From NCBI GenBank assembly GCA_028023455.1, contig JAQFVV010012511.1, positions 62,001 to 126,000 of the forward strand: a stretch of DNA of 64,000 bases, written 5' to 3'. This document shows positions 26,070 to 36,897 of the stretch, one piece after another (positions within the stretch are counted from its first letter, which is position 1; each line of letters opens with the position of its first letter). Both the position numbers and the translations under genes were made by a program. The notes beneath the pieces were generated by a model that had not been told where the DNA came from, did not search any database, and was given only the letters and a program-made list of their open reading frames with translations. This DNA is from Epiperipatus broadwayi (taxonomy: Eukaryota > Onychophora > Udeonychophora > Euonychophora > Peripatidae).

Positions 26070-27185
26070 TTACAAATGTTTTTTGAAAAAGAAAAACCTG
26101 GATGATCCTGATTTAGAAGGCACTGCTGCACCTTCACTAATGGTCCTTTGTCGAGATGATTTAATTTGGGCTTCTACTGGACTGGACAATTGTTCATGAT
26201 CTGACCAGTTAGGAATTGAATGAGATCTTTGAGAAGTGTTGCTAGGGAGGCATAGAAATGTTTCTCCTGGAGAAGCAACTTGTCTGGAAGGATAAGAAAG
26301 ATCTGGATCTGGAGATCCTCCTTCCAAAATTGTACTTAATTCAGTAAAACTTGTACTTTCTTGTTTTTGTTTTTTCAAAGAAAGTTGAAGATAATTCTGA
26401 TCTAAATCATTTAATAGTTTTTCCTCTTGAAGAGCATTTAAGCCAGGAATGAATTGGGGTGCTCCTTCTTCTGACATATTTCCTGAGGACTCCTGATGGA
26501 CACAAGAATTGTTAGTCAGATTGCTAGAACTGCTGTTCCTAGCTAATGGTGAGGTTATACTCACAGCCTTTTTTCTAAAACCAAACATAAGTGGAGAAGT
26601 TGAACAACTACCTGTACCTAGTTCAAAAGGACTATCTGAAGCAGATGAGGTTTGCAGATCTGAAGGACTTATTAAAGGACTTGTAATACTTTTTGGTTCT
26701 AAATATAATTTATCAGGCTTTTTTGGTTTCAATTTTCTATCAAAAGGTGGTGTTGATATTACCATTATGCCTTGTAGAGATTCATTTTCAGTACGATGTT
26801 TTAGTGAAATTTTTTCACTATCAATATTTTCTTCTTGTGTTGAATAAATTTGATTGATATCCTTATGTTTTGGTTTCAGTTTTCTATCAAAAGGAGGTGT
26901 TGTTATTGTTGGAGCATTCTGAGATGAGTCATCTTCAGAAAGTTGTTTTTTAGATGCCCTTTCATTCTGTGGTGAATAGGTTTGATTTGCATTTAATTCT
27001 GAACTTACTTTATTACAAATTTTAGTTTTGCTATCTGCTTGACCTGGATGCTTTTTCTTCCTGGAACGATGTTCTTTTTCTAATATATCCATTATTTGAT
27101 TATGTAAATGTGTACTTCCTTCATGATCATCATCATCATTTTTGTTTATGTTAATAGAAAGATCAGACATCTTAAATATATCATC
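26070..27185 (-). CDS. terminal coding exon of an unidentified low-complexity protein gene
   Basis: This is the longest open frame in the window. The minus strand gives a T-rich tract and CAG at 27188-27186, then GATGATATATTTAAGATG, so the exon starts in phase 0 with DDIFKMSDLSINI and runs 371 residues to TAA at 26070-26072. The product is rich in Ser, Pro, Lys and Glu and looks intrinsically disordered, with no catalytic domain I recognise. A segment of about 50 residues is duplicated: each half starts NQ-YS-Q and ends TPPFDRKLKPK. Phosphorylation-like sites include RQRTISEG. The last four residues, KKHL, fit a C-terminal KKXX pattern after FFFF. Joined to the exons at 47.1 and 49.9 kb it gives about 491 residues of C-terminal tail. 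I do not recognise the family. Confidence 0.78.
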   Translation of the reverse strand, partial: DDIFKMSDLSININKNDDDDHEGSTHLHNQIMDILEKEHRSRKKKHPGQADSKTKICNKVSSELNANQTYSPQNERASKKQLSEDDSSQNAPTITTPPFDRKLKPKHKDINQIYSTQEENIDSEKISLKHRTENESLQGIMVISTPPFDRKLKPKKPDKLYLEPKSITSPLISPSDLQTSSASDSPFELGTGSCSTSPLMFGFRKKAVSITSPLARNSSSSNLTNNSCVHQESSGNMSEEGAPQFIPGLNALQEEKLLNDLDQNYLQLSLKKQKQESTSFTELSTILEGGSPDPDLSYPSRQVASPGETFLCLPSNTSQRSHSIPNWSDHEQLSSPVEAQIKSSRQRTISEGAAVPSKSGSSRFFFFKKHL

Positions 27186-27251
27186 CTGAAAAAAAAGTTT
27201 GAAAACATTAAAATTACATACTTTAGCACACAGTAAAATAATTATTTTCAA

Positions 27252-28452
27252 AATTAATTACCAAATACTTATAATAAATCATAATTAAATTGCTGAAAGA
27301 CTCAAATAATATAAAAGTAATTAAATAACAATTTCTCCTTTTCCATTTATTTAAATTAAAACAATTTTTCAACGTATTCTGTAAAAAATTAAATATTTAA
27401 ATTAAAATATAATTTCAAGAATTGAAAATATATACCAAACAAAGCATCACATGACTTTTTTCACATATTTTCAATATTCATTCTCTTCAAATTAATTTCT
27501 GGCGATTGGTCCTCATCAGTAAAATATGAGAGCCATTCAATAAAAACTTTTCCTACTTTGACTAAGCATCTTTCACAAAAATGTTTTATGTTTTAGTAAT
27601 GTCTTAAATTCCACTGAATTTTGAGTACAATGATCTCTCATGAATCCATGATTTCATTGCCTGTAGCTCACTAATATTTCCATTGATATATAATCTTGAC
27701 TTTTTTTATAAGTTATTTGAAACGCTTGATATATGTTTACTACTATCAGTTACACATCAATGGCTACAGAATCTATTTTTTAATCTCAAAGTATTTTCTT
27801 TGCCATATTTAGCTGTACATATTATTTTAAATACTAATTATACCCAGGATAAATATCATTTATGAATTTTATTCTAAAATAATAATTAAAGATAACCTTA
27901 AAATTGCTATTATGACTATTAAAAGTAACTTCTAAAAAAAAAATAATTTTGAGCAGTCCAAATAAAATCATTCAATACACTAAGAGGTTTATGGCTCCTG
28001 TGACTATTCTATTTCCAATTTTTGACTTACATTAGAATCAGTAGAATTCACTAAATCACGGACTAATCAGTTTCTGTACATACTCTTATCAAGATAAAAG
28101 CTTTACATATAAACATATATGGAATCTAAAAAAATATTATTATTTGTCATTTGTTCTGCTTGAGAAGCACTTACTGAGAGAATGCTCAATCATTTCTTTG
28201 AATCATTGGGTTGCCTTTTTTCCAATCTCCATCCTGATTTATTCTAGATTATGTTATTTTTTTACTTCTTTTACAATTTATTTGTCCCACACTCATATAA
28301 CTTCTACTTTATTATTATGATTTGAAGGATATCATAATTTCTCTTAATATTTCCTGAATACATTTTTCATTTAAATTATCTATCGTGCATTTCAAAGTAT
28401 TCATCATTATCATTATTAACAGTCATTCATAATGAAACAGTAGGATTCGAAT
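27252..28452. other. start of 20 kb intron, no repeat boundary seen
   Basis: This is intronic sequence of the minus-strand gene. It is AT-rich with no open frame worth calling. The last 40 bases carry the SINE-like words shared with 13.0 kb. Confidence 0.5.
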
Positions 28453-31010
28453 TCGAATCTTAAGTTTCACCTTTTTTATCACCTTTATCCTACCTAAATT
28501 TAAACTTTTGGTATTGAATTGTGTGTGTAGCTGTATTAAATATATAAACATCTGTTGAATTCACCGTAAACGCACACACACTTCGATAGCAGATTTAAAC
28601 AGTAAATTAAAATATTTTGATATAATTTCAAAATTTTTTTTTTTTAGTTATATAATGTTTATATAGTTTTATCTATTTTATTTTAAGTTACAAACTTTCA
28701 TTCATTTATTTCTAATTTTCTAAAATCTTATTTAAAAATAATAACTTTGAAACTTGATTTTAATTTTAAAAATGTAAAAATAAATTATAAATCCCGTGTA
28801 ATTGAAATTTTGCAAATCATGGTCGGCGGGAGATAATGGATTAATTAGAAATTTCCTAAAAGTTTTAATTGCTGCGAAATGTTAAAAGGTGTAAAAACAA
28901 ATCTGAACAATAGAAAATATGGTTTTCTGATTTAATTAAAACCTTCAATTCTTGACTAATGCATTGATTCTCCTAAGGGCAAATAGATCGATCTGAAAAT
29001 TGAAAGATAAAAATAAAACATGGTCAGTATAAAAGGACAGAATTAATTTAATTGGTGTGTTTTGCTTTGTCTTGAGTCTTGTGAATTCTGATTTGGTTCG
29101 TGTGCTTCTGGCCATCAGAAATTAATTTTTCATAGAAGGGAATATTTTAAAATGTTTGAGTAGAAAGCGACGGAGCTATTCTCCTCCGGAAATGGTCAGT
29201 CAAATGCCCGAATCTCCACACGTGCCCTTCAAAAGTTGAGTAATGGGAATCTGCTGTCAAGATAAATGGAAAGCTACCATCAATATCAAAATGAACACTA
29301 TAACCTGAATCCGAGGAAAGGGAAGCTGCTGTTATAAATACAACGGACAATATGCGACTAATCTGAAAATTCATCTCCTTATAAAACAGGTATCTGTACC
29401 CAAGGTCTTTAGAGTACTCTAAATTCCTATTTCCAAGCTATAGAAAAACTTTATAAATTATGTACTTATAAACTCTGTAAATCTCTTCTAATAATTTGGC
29501 TTACCTGACTCTTCTCTACTTTCTTGGGTATATATTTCTATTTTGCATTTTTACTTTGGTAATAGCATGCCTATAAGATTTCCGACTGGACTCAGCCAAT
29601 CTTTAAATGTAAATAATAATTAAAACAGTTGCCATATTGTGCGGCGATCGAATCGATCTCTTTTATGTACTTATGTTGGCTGGTCAGCTTGGACATCACC
29701 ATAATTTTCTAGGAAATAAATGATTACATGAAATAATGGATGCGTGTCCTGCAAGTCATATTATTGATATTTTACTCATGTTAAATTATTTTGTTCAAAT
29801 TAGTTCTATATTAATCGATACGCATTCGTTATTTCCCTTATTGTAAATGTGAGAGAGTCTACCAAGAAGTAGGTGGTGGACATATTAATTCTTAAAATAA
29901 CAATCCCAAACTTATAAATTCCCTTTTAAACCTGCTTTTGAGTTTTAATAATAAAGCTAGTGTATTTCAACAAATCCACTAATTACATTTATTTGAGGGC
30001 AAAGTAAGTTAATTTATTAAATGTTGGTATTGGGAGACCGAGTCGTAAATTTCAAATTTAATTTTAAAAGTCCGATTTGATACTTACGTTAAATAGATAT
30101 GTGACAGTTTAGAGATGCGATAACCCATCTTCAAGCCTTGGATATTCTGGATCAACATTCACTGTTTTCTCGTCGTATTATATAAGTGGACATAAAAAAT
30201 GTTCCCATAGGACTTGACACCTGTCATGCAGTCAGGGAGTAATTGCGGCACAGTCCATTACACCTGATGATGCTGATGTGACCACTTTACCTTTTGGGCC
30301 TATGGAAAATGTCAGCCTGTCATTTTAAATTTACCAACTGGCTCTGCAGTTTCAACGTACTGCCACTTTTGCATTGCATCTCTAAATGTACGTTTCTTTG
30401 TAATTAATTTTGGTATTTCAAGTACAACTTCGTCTTTAAATTATCCAGCATGAATTTCCTCTCAGATCAATGTCTGCCCGTAATTAATTCTTTCTGTAAG
30501 ATAAATATATTATTTACTTGAATAAATTTATATGTCCTCAACCGTGATTATTTTCTGATTTACACTCTCGCATTACAAAAGATATTAAATTCTCGGAGGC
30601 ATGATCATATAAACACTTATCCCAAGCATTCAGGTAGCTAAATTATATTAATAAATAACTGTACCTCATTTTGTAAAATACAGGGTATCAGGATAAAGAT
30701 ACCGCTACCAGAAGTTCATTATTATTACATGTATTCATTAAAATAATTTCAAATCATACGTCTGCCATCATGTGTTTATTTGTTCGACACACATTCAGAA
30801 TAGTATCTCCTCGATTATTTAAATATATATAAATGTCTAGATTTATTGTTATTAGATGTCTAACTATAAAATAAAGTAAATGAGTCTCTTGTATCTCCCT
30901 GATCCCCGTGCCTAAAGAAATGTTTACTAATGTAGCATCAGATGCATTGTTTCATAGTGTGTATTGTGGAACCGATAAATTATGTTCGAACTCAATACTG
31001 CTGGTAGTTT
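28453..31010. repeat. left arm of a 5.6 kb imperfect palindrome
   Basis: This arm is the inverted counterpart of 31505-34013. Matching blocks run the whole way: TCGAATCTTAAGTTTCACCT at the outer end, the block with GTGTGTGTAG near 28525, CGGAGCTATTCTCCTCCGG near 29171, GCTGGTCAGCTTGGAC near 29680, CTTGACACCTG and CAGTCAGGGAG near 30214-30240, and AATGTTTACTAATGTAGCAT near 30919. By eye identity is around 75-80% with many small indels. No long open frame is present, so the content is unknown. Confidence 0.88.
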
Positions 31011-31504
31011 CCCTACCTATAGTGCTGCTCTTCTGTCTGGTGGTCGAATTCTGTCTGGTGGTCGAATTCTGCACTATGTTAACGAAGCATATGAATATGA
31101 CCATTATAGTAAGCAGGTATGATCATTTTAATTCAAGACAAAAAGATAAAAGAAAAACAAAAAAATTAGTTCAAAATTGCTGTGCATATAATTAAATAAT
31201 AAGAAGTGGTTGCTCAAATACATAATACTATGGTTATGATATCTAAGTTTAATATTGAATTAAGTAAATGAAAATAGTAAAGTAAAAAAAAATGAAGAAA
31301 AAATGAAAGAACACATAGAAGAGAAAAAAATTTTTGTCTGTACTGGTACAATATTTAACCTTTGATCCAATGTCTTATACTACAAGAATATGAAAAAATT
31401 TAAAGTGGGGAATGAAAAATAAAGTGGCTAACAGGTTTATCTGGGCATAATTGCTGAGATATTCTTGACTTCGTTTATAGAGAAGCCATAATACATCACA
31501 TCAC
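31011..31504. repeat. central spacer of the palindrome with an 18 bp tandem duplication
   Basis: The two arms do not match each other here. CTGTCTGGTGGTCGAATT occurs twice in tandem at 31033-31050 and 31051-31068. A TCACA repeat (about 31497-31508) lies at the other side. No gene is seen. Confidence 0.65.
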
Positions 31505-34013
31505 ATCACCAACAGTACTGAGTTCGAACATGGTTTATCGGTTCCACAATACACTCTATGAAACAACGCATCTGATGCCACATTAGTAAACACTTCTTTA
31601 GACACGGAGATCAGGGAGATGCGAGAGAACTCATCAGCTTTATTTTCGAGTTAGCTATATATAATATTAATATTAGACATTTATATTTTAAATAATCGAG
31701 GAGACAGTACATCGAATGGATGTAGAGTCGAATAAATAAATATATGACAGCAGACATATGGTTTGAAATTATTTATTTAGAATATTTTATACTAAAATCA
31801 TTTAACTAATAATATTTGGTTATATTAAAATCTCAATAGCGGTATTTATTCCGATACCATTATACTTTACCTGAATTCTCGAGCAAGTATTTCAAGAACA
31901 TGCCTGCGGGGATTTAATATCTTTGCAATGCACGAGTCTAAATTAGGATGGATAATAGCAGCTGTGGACATATATTTTATTTAATTAAACAAAATATTTA
32001 TAAATGATTATGGATAGACATTTATTTGAGAGTGAATTTATGTCACTAATGCAGACAGAGCTATATATTGAATAAAAAAATTAATAATAATAAACACGTG
32101 GTATGTTTAGAAATGTGAGGTGAGGGTGACAGTACATTAAAACTGCGAAGCCATGGATGAGTTTAAAACAACAGGCTAGCGTTTATCGTAGGACAAAGGT
32201 AAGATTTCACATAAGCATAATCAGGTGCAAGTAGTTTGTGCAATGCTTACTCCCTGACTGCGTGATGGGTGTCAAGCCCTATGGGAACATTTATTATGTC
32301 CTCTTGTGTAGGACGACTGGGATTAAATAAATCCTGTAGGATCCGGAATATCCAAGGTTCATAATGGGTTATCGCATCTCCAAACCACAACACATGCATA
32401 ATTCACAGAATATTCTGTTAAGATTTAATATAAATTTATAACTCGGCCCTACATCATCAACATTTAATAAACAACGTATTTGGCTCTCAAAGAAATGCAC
32501 TTAATGCATTTATTATTTAAAATTAAAAACTAATGTAAAAGCAATAGATAAGTTGGGTGGGTATTAAGAACTAAGATGTCTGCCACTTGCTATGTAATAG
32601 ACCCCTGCATTTACAATAAATGAAGCACCGAATGTGTGTCGATTTATATGAAAATAACAAAATAATTTATAGAAGTAAATATTAATTATATGATTTGCAG
32701 GACACACATCCACTGTTTCAGGCAATTATGTATTTGTATTTAGAAAATTATGGAGATTTACGAGCTGACCAGCCAACGTAAGTATATAAAATATATTAGT
32801 AGGTCGCTGTACAAGATGGCAATTGTTTTGATTGAGATTTATATTTAAAATTTGGCAAGGTCCAGTCGGAAATCTTATAGGCATGCTATCATTAGATAAT
32901 AAAAATGTAAATTTAGAAATACATACCCAAGAAAAGACTGAGTTAGATAAGCTAGATTATTAAAGAAATTTTACATAATAGATTAGTAATTAAATTAGTA
33001 ATTGTACAATTTAGATATAGAGAGTGAGCTATAGCTTGACCAATATTTAGAGTACTCTAGATGGCCTTGGGTACAGATATCTGTTTTATAAGAAGCTTTC
33101 AGATTTCATGGTCAGGAGCAGATTGTTCATGAGTTCAAACAGTAGCAGTTCTTTCCAGCATTCAGGTTATTAATTCATTTCAGTAACAGCAGCAGCTTTC
33201 CAATTGTTTGGGCAGCAGATCCTCTTGTTTATTTTGTGGAGGGCACATATGGAGGTTCGGGCATACGATCGACCATCTCCGGGGGGAGAATAGTCTGGGC
33301 GCTTTCTACTTGAACATACTGTAGTGGGTAAATTAATTTAAGATTTGGATTCTCTCAACCGAGCAAGAGCACAGCCAAAGTCTAACTAAAAAGTTCTTAG
33401 AAATCCAAGATGTCCTCTTTTCTTTATCTTATCTTTTTCACTTTTATTCTATTTTATTTTTAGCTCCATTCATTTGCCCCGAGGAGAATCAATGCATTTT
33501 TATAAGTTTAATTAATTCAGAAAGATGCATTTCTATTGTTTAGGTTTTTTTTACCTTTTTACATTTTCATAATTAAAGCTTTTAGGGAATTTTTCTTTTT
33601 AATTAATCTATTATCTCTCACCGACCTCACCGATCGTTACTTGCAAAATTTCAAGTACAAAAAGGGAATATACAATTATTTTTACTTTTATTTAAATTAC
33701 AATCTAATTTCCAAAATTATTATTTAAAATATGATTTTAAGAAAAGCAATAAACTAAAGAACATTTATAATTTAAAATAAATAGTTAAAGTTATATAAAA
33801 TTATATAACTAAAAGCGAGTTAAATCATATCAATTATTTTTATTTATTGCTTTAAATTTGTTATCGAAATGTGTGTGCATTTATGTGAATTTTACAGACA
33901 TTGATACACTGTTAATATTGCTACACACACAATTCGACACCAAAAAGTTTAAATTTGGGTAGGATAGGATGGTGGTTGAAAGACGATAGAAAAAGGTGAA
34001 ACTTAAGATTCGA
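31505..34013. repeat. right arm of the 5.6 kb imperfect palindrome
   Basis: Inverted copy of 28453-31010, ending at AAGATTCGA where the Penelope 3' end begins. The divergence between arms shows this is old, not a recent assembly fold-back. A word of about 20 bp, CACGTGGTATGTTTAGAAAT at about 32097, also appears at the gypsy LTR start near 14305. Confidence 0.88.
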
Positions 34014-34094
34014 TCACATAAGTCATCTACTGGATGATAAAAGATAGAAAGACGGTTGTAGAGGCGCTACAATCACTGATTTGAAAAAAAAACA
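34014..34094 (-). repeat. Penelope 3' untranslated end, truncated
   Basis: Equivalent to 36393-36475 in the partner copy (GGCGCTACAATCACTGATTT, then the hammerhead-like CAGTAGATGACTT). It stops at GATC, before the GAAAC box, exactly where the large palindrome starts. Confidence 0.75.
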
Positions 34095-35159
34095 TTAAAA
34101 TTCCACCAATAGCAAAAATGTTAAATTAAGAATGTTTTTTAAAAAATATCTCCAAATAGGAGGAAGTTTGCATGTATTAACTCGCTTATTGATACAATCT
34201 GGCCTTTTAAATATCTCAATGGCTTCTCTAATTTTGCACTGGTAGAGATTATCACATCTGGATATGATCCTGGTATTAGAAAAATAAATTTTATGACCTG
34301 AATCTATAATATGGAATGAGAGTGCTGACAATGATGAATGTTGTTTAACTACATTAGCTTGCTCATCTCTCCTAACACTCATGCGACGATTACTCATACC
34401 TATTTAAGAAGCTTTACAATTTTCACATGAGATTTGATAAACACCATGAGATTCAAGAGGGATTGAATCCTTAGGCTTGGTTATTATATTGCTGATCTTT
34501 TGATGAGTAGAAAATGTTGTATTTATATTATAGCATTTTAATATACATCCAATACTGTCTGTAGTTCCTTTTACATTTGGAACACAAATACTAATAGCTG
34601 ATTTATCATCTTTTTGTTTCCCATTTTGGGTTTGAAATAAGACTTTTTTAATAAATTTATAATTATAGCTATTTGTTAATAAAACACTATTAATATGATT
34701 TATTTCTTTCAGATGTGACTTATCTGAAAGGTTAATTGCTCTATTTAAAAGAGTTTTGGCTACATAGACTATCTGAGTTGGGTGATGATGAGAATATAAA
34801 TATCTGTCTCTGTGTGTATTCTTTCTGTAAATCGAAAAAGATAAACTATTTGGTGTTCTGGTGACTAGAACATCAAGAAAAGGGAGTTTTCCATCAGACT
34901 CGGTCTCCATTGTAAATGTAAGAAAAAAATCATCTAATTTATTTTTTTCATGTTACCATATGGCAAAAGTGTCATCTATGTATCTGAGCCAAATGAGAAG
35001 TTTTAAAGATGATGATTCTAAAGCACAAGTTTCTATATTTTCCATGAACAAATCAGCTATTACTCCTGAGATAGGTGAGCCCATAGGAGTACCAAAAATT
35101 TGTCTGTAATGCTGTCCATTGTATACAAAATATGTGTTCAAGAGACAATATTTAATCAA
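34095..35159 (-). pseudogene. Penelope-like element RT and GIY-YIG, copy 1
   Basis: One minus-strand frame covers the back half of a Penelope polyprotein. It contains GTPMGSPISGVIADLF (RT motif B), RYIDDTFAIW (catalytic YIDD), PFLDVLVTR, a basic linker, then HGVYQISCENCKAS and IGMSN (GIY-YIG) and HIIDSGHK. The same frame is kept over the whole length with two nonsense codons: one just after the YIDD block near 34950, and one at about 34398-34400 where the Tyr of YIG (TAC type) has become TAA. About 10 residues are deleted after the first stop. Penelope elements copy RNA into a cut made by the GIY-YIG nuclease; this copy is dead. It is head-to-head with copy 2. Confidence 0.9.
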
Positions 35160-35207
35160 AGCAATAATTTAAAAATTTTTAAAAATTAAAAAATTAATGC
35201 TAATGAC
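35160..35207. other. junction between the two Penelope copies
   Basis: A short AT-rich junction (TTTAAAAATTTTTAAAAATT) separates two divergent 5'-truncated copies. No coding sequence is present. Confidence 0.6.
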
Positions 35208-36392
35208 ATTCTGGTCAGTTTTGATGTCGTGTCTTTGTTTACAAACATTCCAATTGATGAAGCTTTAAATATAATTTCACAATGTTGCAATTTACCAAAT
35301 CATATTATTGCTTTGATTAAACATTGTCTCTTGAACACATATTTTGTATACAATGGATAGCATTACAGACAAGTTTTTGGTACTCCTATGGGCTCACCTA
35401 TCTCAGGAATAATAGCTGATTTATTCATGGAAAATATAAAAACTCGTGCTTTAGAATCATCATCTTTAAAATCTCTCATTTGGCTCAGATACATAGATGA
35501 CACTTTTGTCATATGGCAACATGGAAAAAATAAATTACATGATTTTTTCTTACATTTAAATAATATGCATCCTCATATTAAGTTTACAATGGAGACAGAG
35601 TCTGATGGAAAACTCTCTTTTCTTGATGTTCTAGTCACCAGAACACCAACTAGTTTATGTTTTTTGATTTACAGAAAGAATACACACATGGACAGATATT
35701 TACATTACCATTCTCATCATCACCCAACTCAGATAGTTTCTGTAGCCAAAACTCTTTTAAATAGAGCAATTAATCTTTCAGATAAGTCACATCTGAAAGA
35801 AGAAATAAATCATATTAATAGGGTTTTATTAGCAAATAGTAAAAAGCCTTATTTCAAGCCCAAGATGGACAAAATAGGAAACAAAAAAAATGATAAATCA
35901 GCTATTAGGATTTGTGTTCCAAATGTAAAAGGAACTACAGACAGTATTGGACATATATTAAAATGCTATAATATAAATACAGCATTTTCTACACATCAAA
36001 AGATCAGCAATATAATAACCAAGCCTAAGGATTCAATCCCTCTTGAATCTCACGGTGTTTATCAAATCTCATGTAAAAATTGTAAAGCTTCTTACATAGG
36101 TATGAGTAATCATCACATCAGTGTTAGGAGAAATGAGCATGCTAATGCAGTTAAATAACACTCATCATCAGCAGCACTCTCACTCCATATTATAGATTCA
36201 GGTCATAAAATTGATTTTTCTAGTACCAGGATCATATCCAGATGTAATACTCTCTACCAGTACAAAATTAGAGAAGCCATTGAGATATTTAAAAGGCCAG
36301 ATTGTATCAATAAGCAAGATGATACATGCAAACCTCCTATTTTTTTAAAAAACATTCTTAATTTAACATTTTTGCTATTGGTGGCACTTTAA
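35208..36392 (+). pseudogene. Penelope-like element RT and GIY-YIG, copy 2
   Basis: A plus-strand frame starts inside RT: SFDVVSLFTNIPIDEAL (motif A with catalytic Asp), GTPMGSPISGIIADLF, RYIDDTFVIW, LSFLDVLVTR, then HGVYQISCKNCKASYIGMSN with an intact GIY-YIG core and a conserved Arg-Arg-Asn-Glu-His. The natural end is TAA at 36390-36392. Two nonsense codons interrupt the frame: TAG at 35358-35360 and TAA at 36156-36158, each replacing a Gln codon that copy 1 keeps. The longest uninterrupted part is 35388-36158. About 80-85% similarity to copy 1 by eye, same lineage. The N-terminal domain is missing. Confidence 0.92.
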
Positions 36393-36450
36393 CATTTTTA
36401 TCAAATCAGTGATTGTAGCGCCTCTACAACTGTCTTTCTACCTTTTATCA

Positions 36451-36487
36451 CCCAGTAGATGACTTGTGTGATCAAGTTGAAACGCCG
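36451..36487 (+). ncRNA. hammerhead-like motif at Penelope 3' end
   Basis: CAGTAGATGA, then a perfect stem CTTG-TGTGAT-CAAG, then TTGAAACGCC. The second conserved box (GAAAC) is intact, while CUGAUGA reads UAGAUGA. It lies about 60-95 nt after the Penelope stop, matching the placement near 4.7 and 18.25 kb. Confidence 0.5.
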
Positions 36488-36549
36488 TATATCAATATTT
36501 AAATTTTTTAACATGGATAAATCTGCAAAATGTCTTTTATATATATAAA

Positions 36550-36562
36550 CTTACTACTTAAA
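36550..36562 (+). repeat. 13 bp target duplication, left
   Basis: CTTACTACTTAAA, repeated exactly at 36898-36910 and bracketing an inverted repeat. Confidence 0.75.
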
Positions 36563-36668
36563 TAACTACTCTTTCTTATTGCATTGCCAAATGTATACCA
36601 TATAATACTAAATTGTCCATTCACTTTATTACTGTTACACAATGCTTTATTTATCACCCTTTTTTACA

Positions 36669-36707
36669 GTTTACAGTTTCGATTGCCCCAGCAATCCTCT
36701 TCAGAAC
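36669..36707 (-). ncRNA. hammerhead-like motif, left arm
   Basis: Minus strand: GTT-CTGAAGA-G, a perfect 6 bp stem GATTGC-TGGG-GCAATC, then GAAAC-TGTA-AAC. Helix I can form between GTT and AAC. The core differs from CUGAUGA at one position. Helix III would be only two pairs with almost no loop, as described for the minimal hammerheads of Penelope-like elements that work as dimers. Confidence 0.6.
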
Positions 36708-36786
36708 TTTATATCTCCTAATGTCAAATTCTAAAAGTGGTAAATTTTTAGAATTTGAATTTAGAGTTGAGCCTAGGAGATATAAA

Positions 36787-36825
36787 GTTCTGAAGAAGAT
36801 TGCTGGGGCAAATCAAAACTGTAAA
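36787..36825 (+). ncRNA. hammerhead-like motif, right arm (decayed)
   Basis: Same motif on the plus strand, with GAAAC changed to AAAAC, so probably inactive. Confidence 0.5.
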
Positions 36826-36897
36826 CTGTAAAAAAGGGTGGGAAATAAAGCATTGTATAACAATAGTAAAGTGAATGGACAATTTAGTTTTATATGG

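Larger units (their letters stand above)
36563..36897. mobile_element. inverted dimer with two hammerhead-like motifs
   Basis: Arms at 36598-36720 and 36774-36897 are inverted copies with few mismatches around a 53 bp spacer. A further 35 bp on the left is unpaired. The unit lies between perfect 13 bp direct repeats, so the whole inverted structure was inserted together. The left arm carries a hammerhead-like motif on the minus strand and the right arm one on the plus strand, so the two face outward. There is no coding capacity. Confidence 0.8.

Noticed and set aside
26509-26847. 112-codon plus-strand frame
   Set aside because: It lies fully opposite the minus-strand terminal exon, which has the better composition, splice fit and repeat structure.
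29147-29374. 75-codon minus-strand frame in the palindrome arm
   Set aside because: The inverted counterpart in the other arm does not keep the frame, so it is unlikely to be coding.
30908-31195. 95-codon frame across the palindrome centre
   Set aside because: It includes the 18 bp tandem duplication and is not kept in the other arm.
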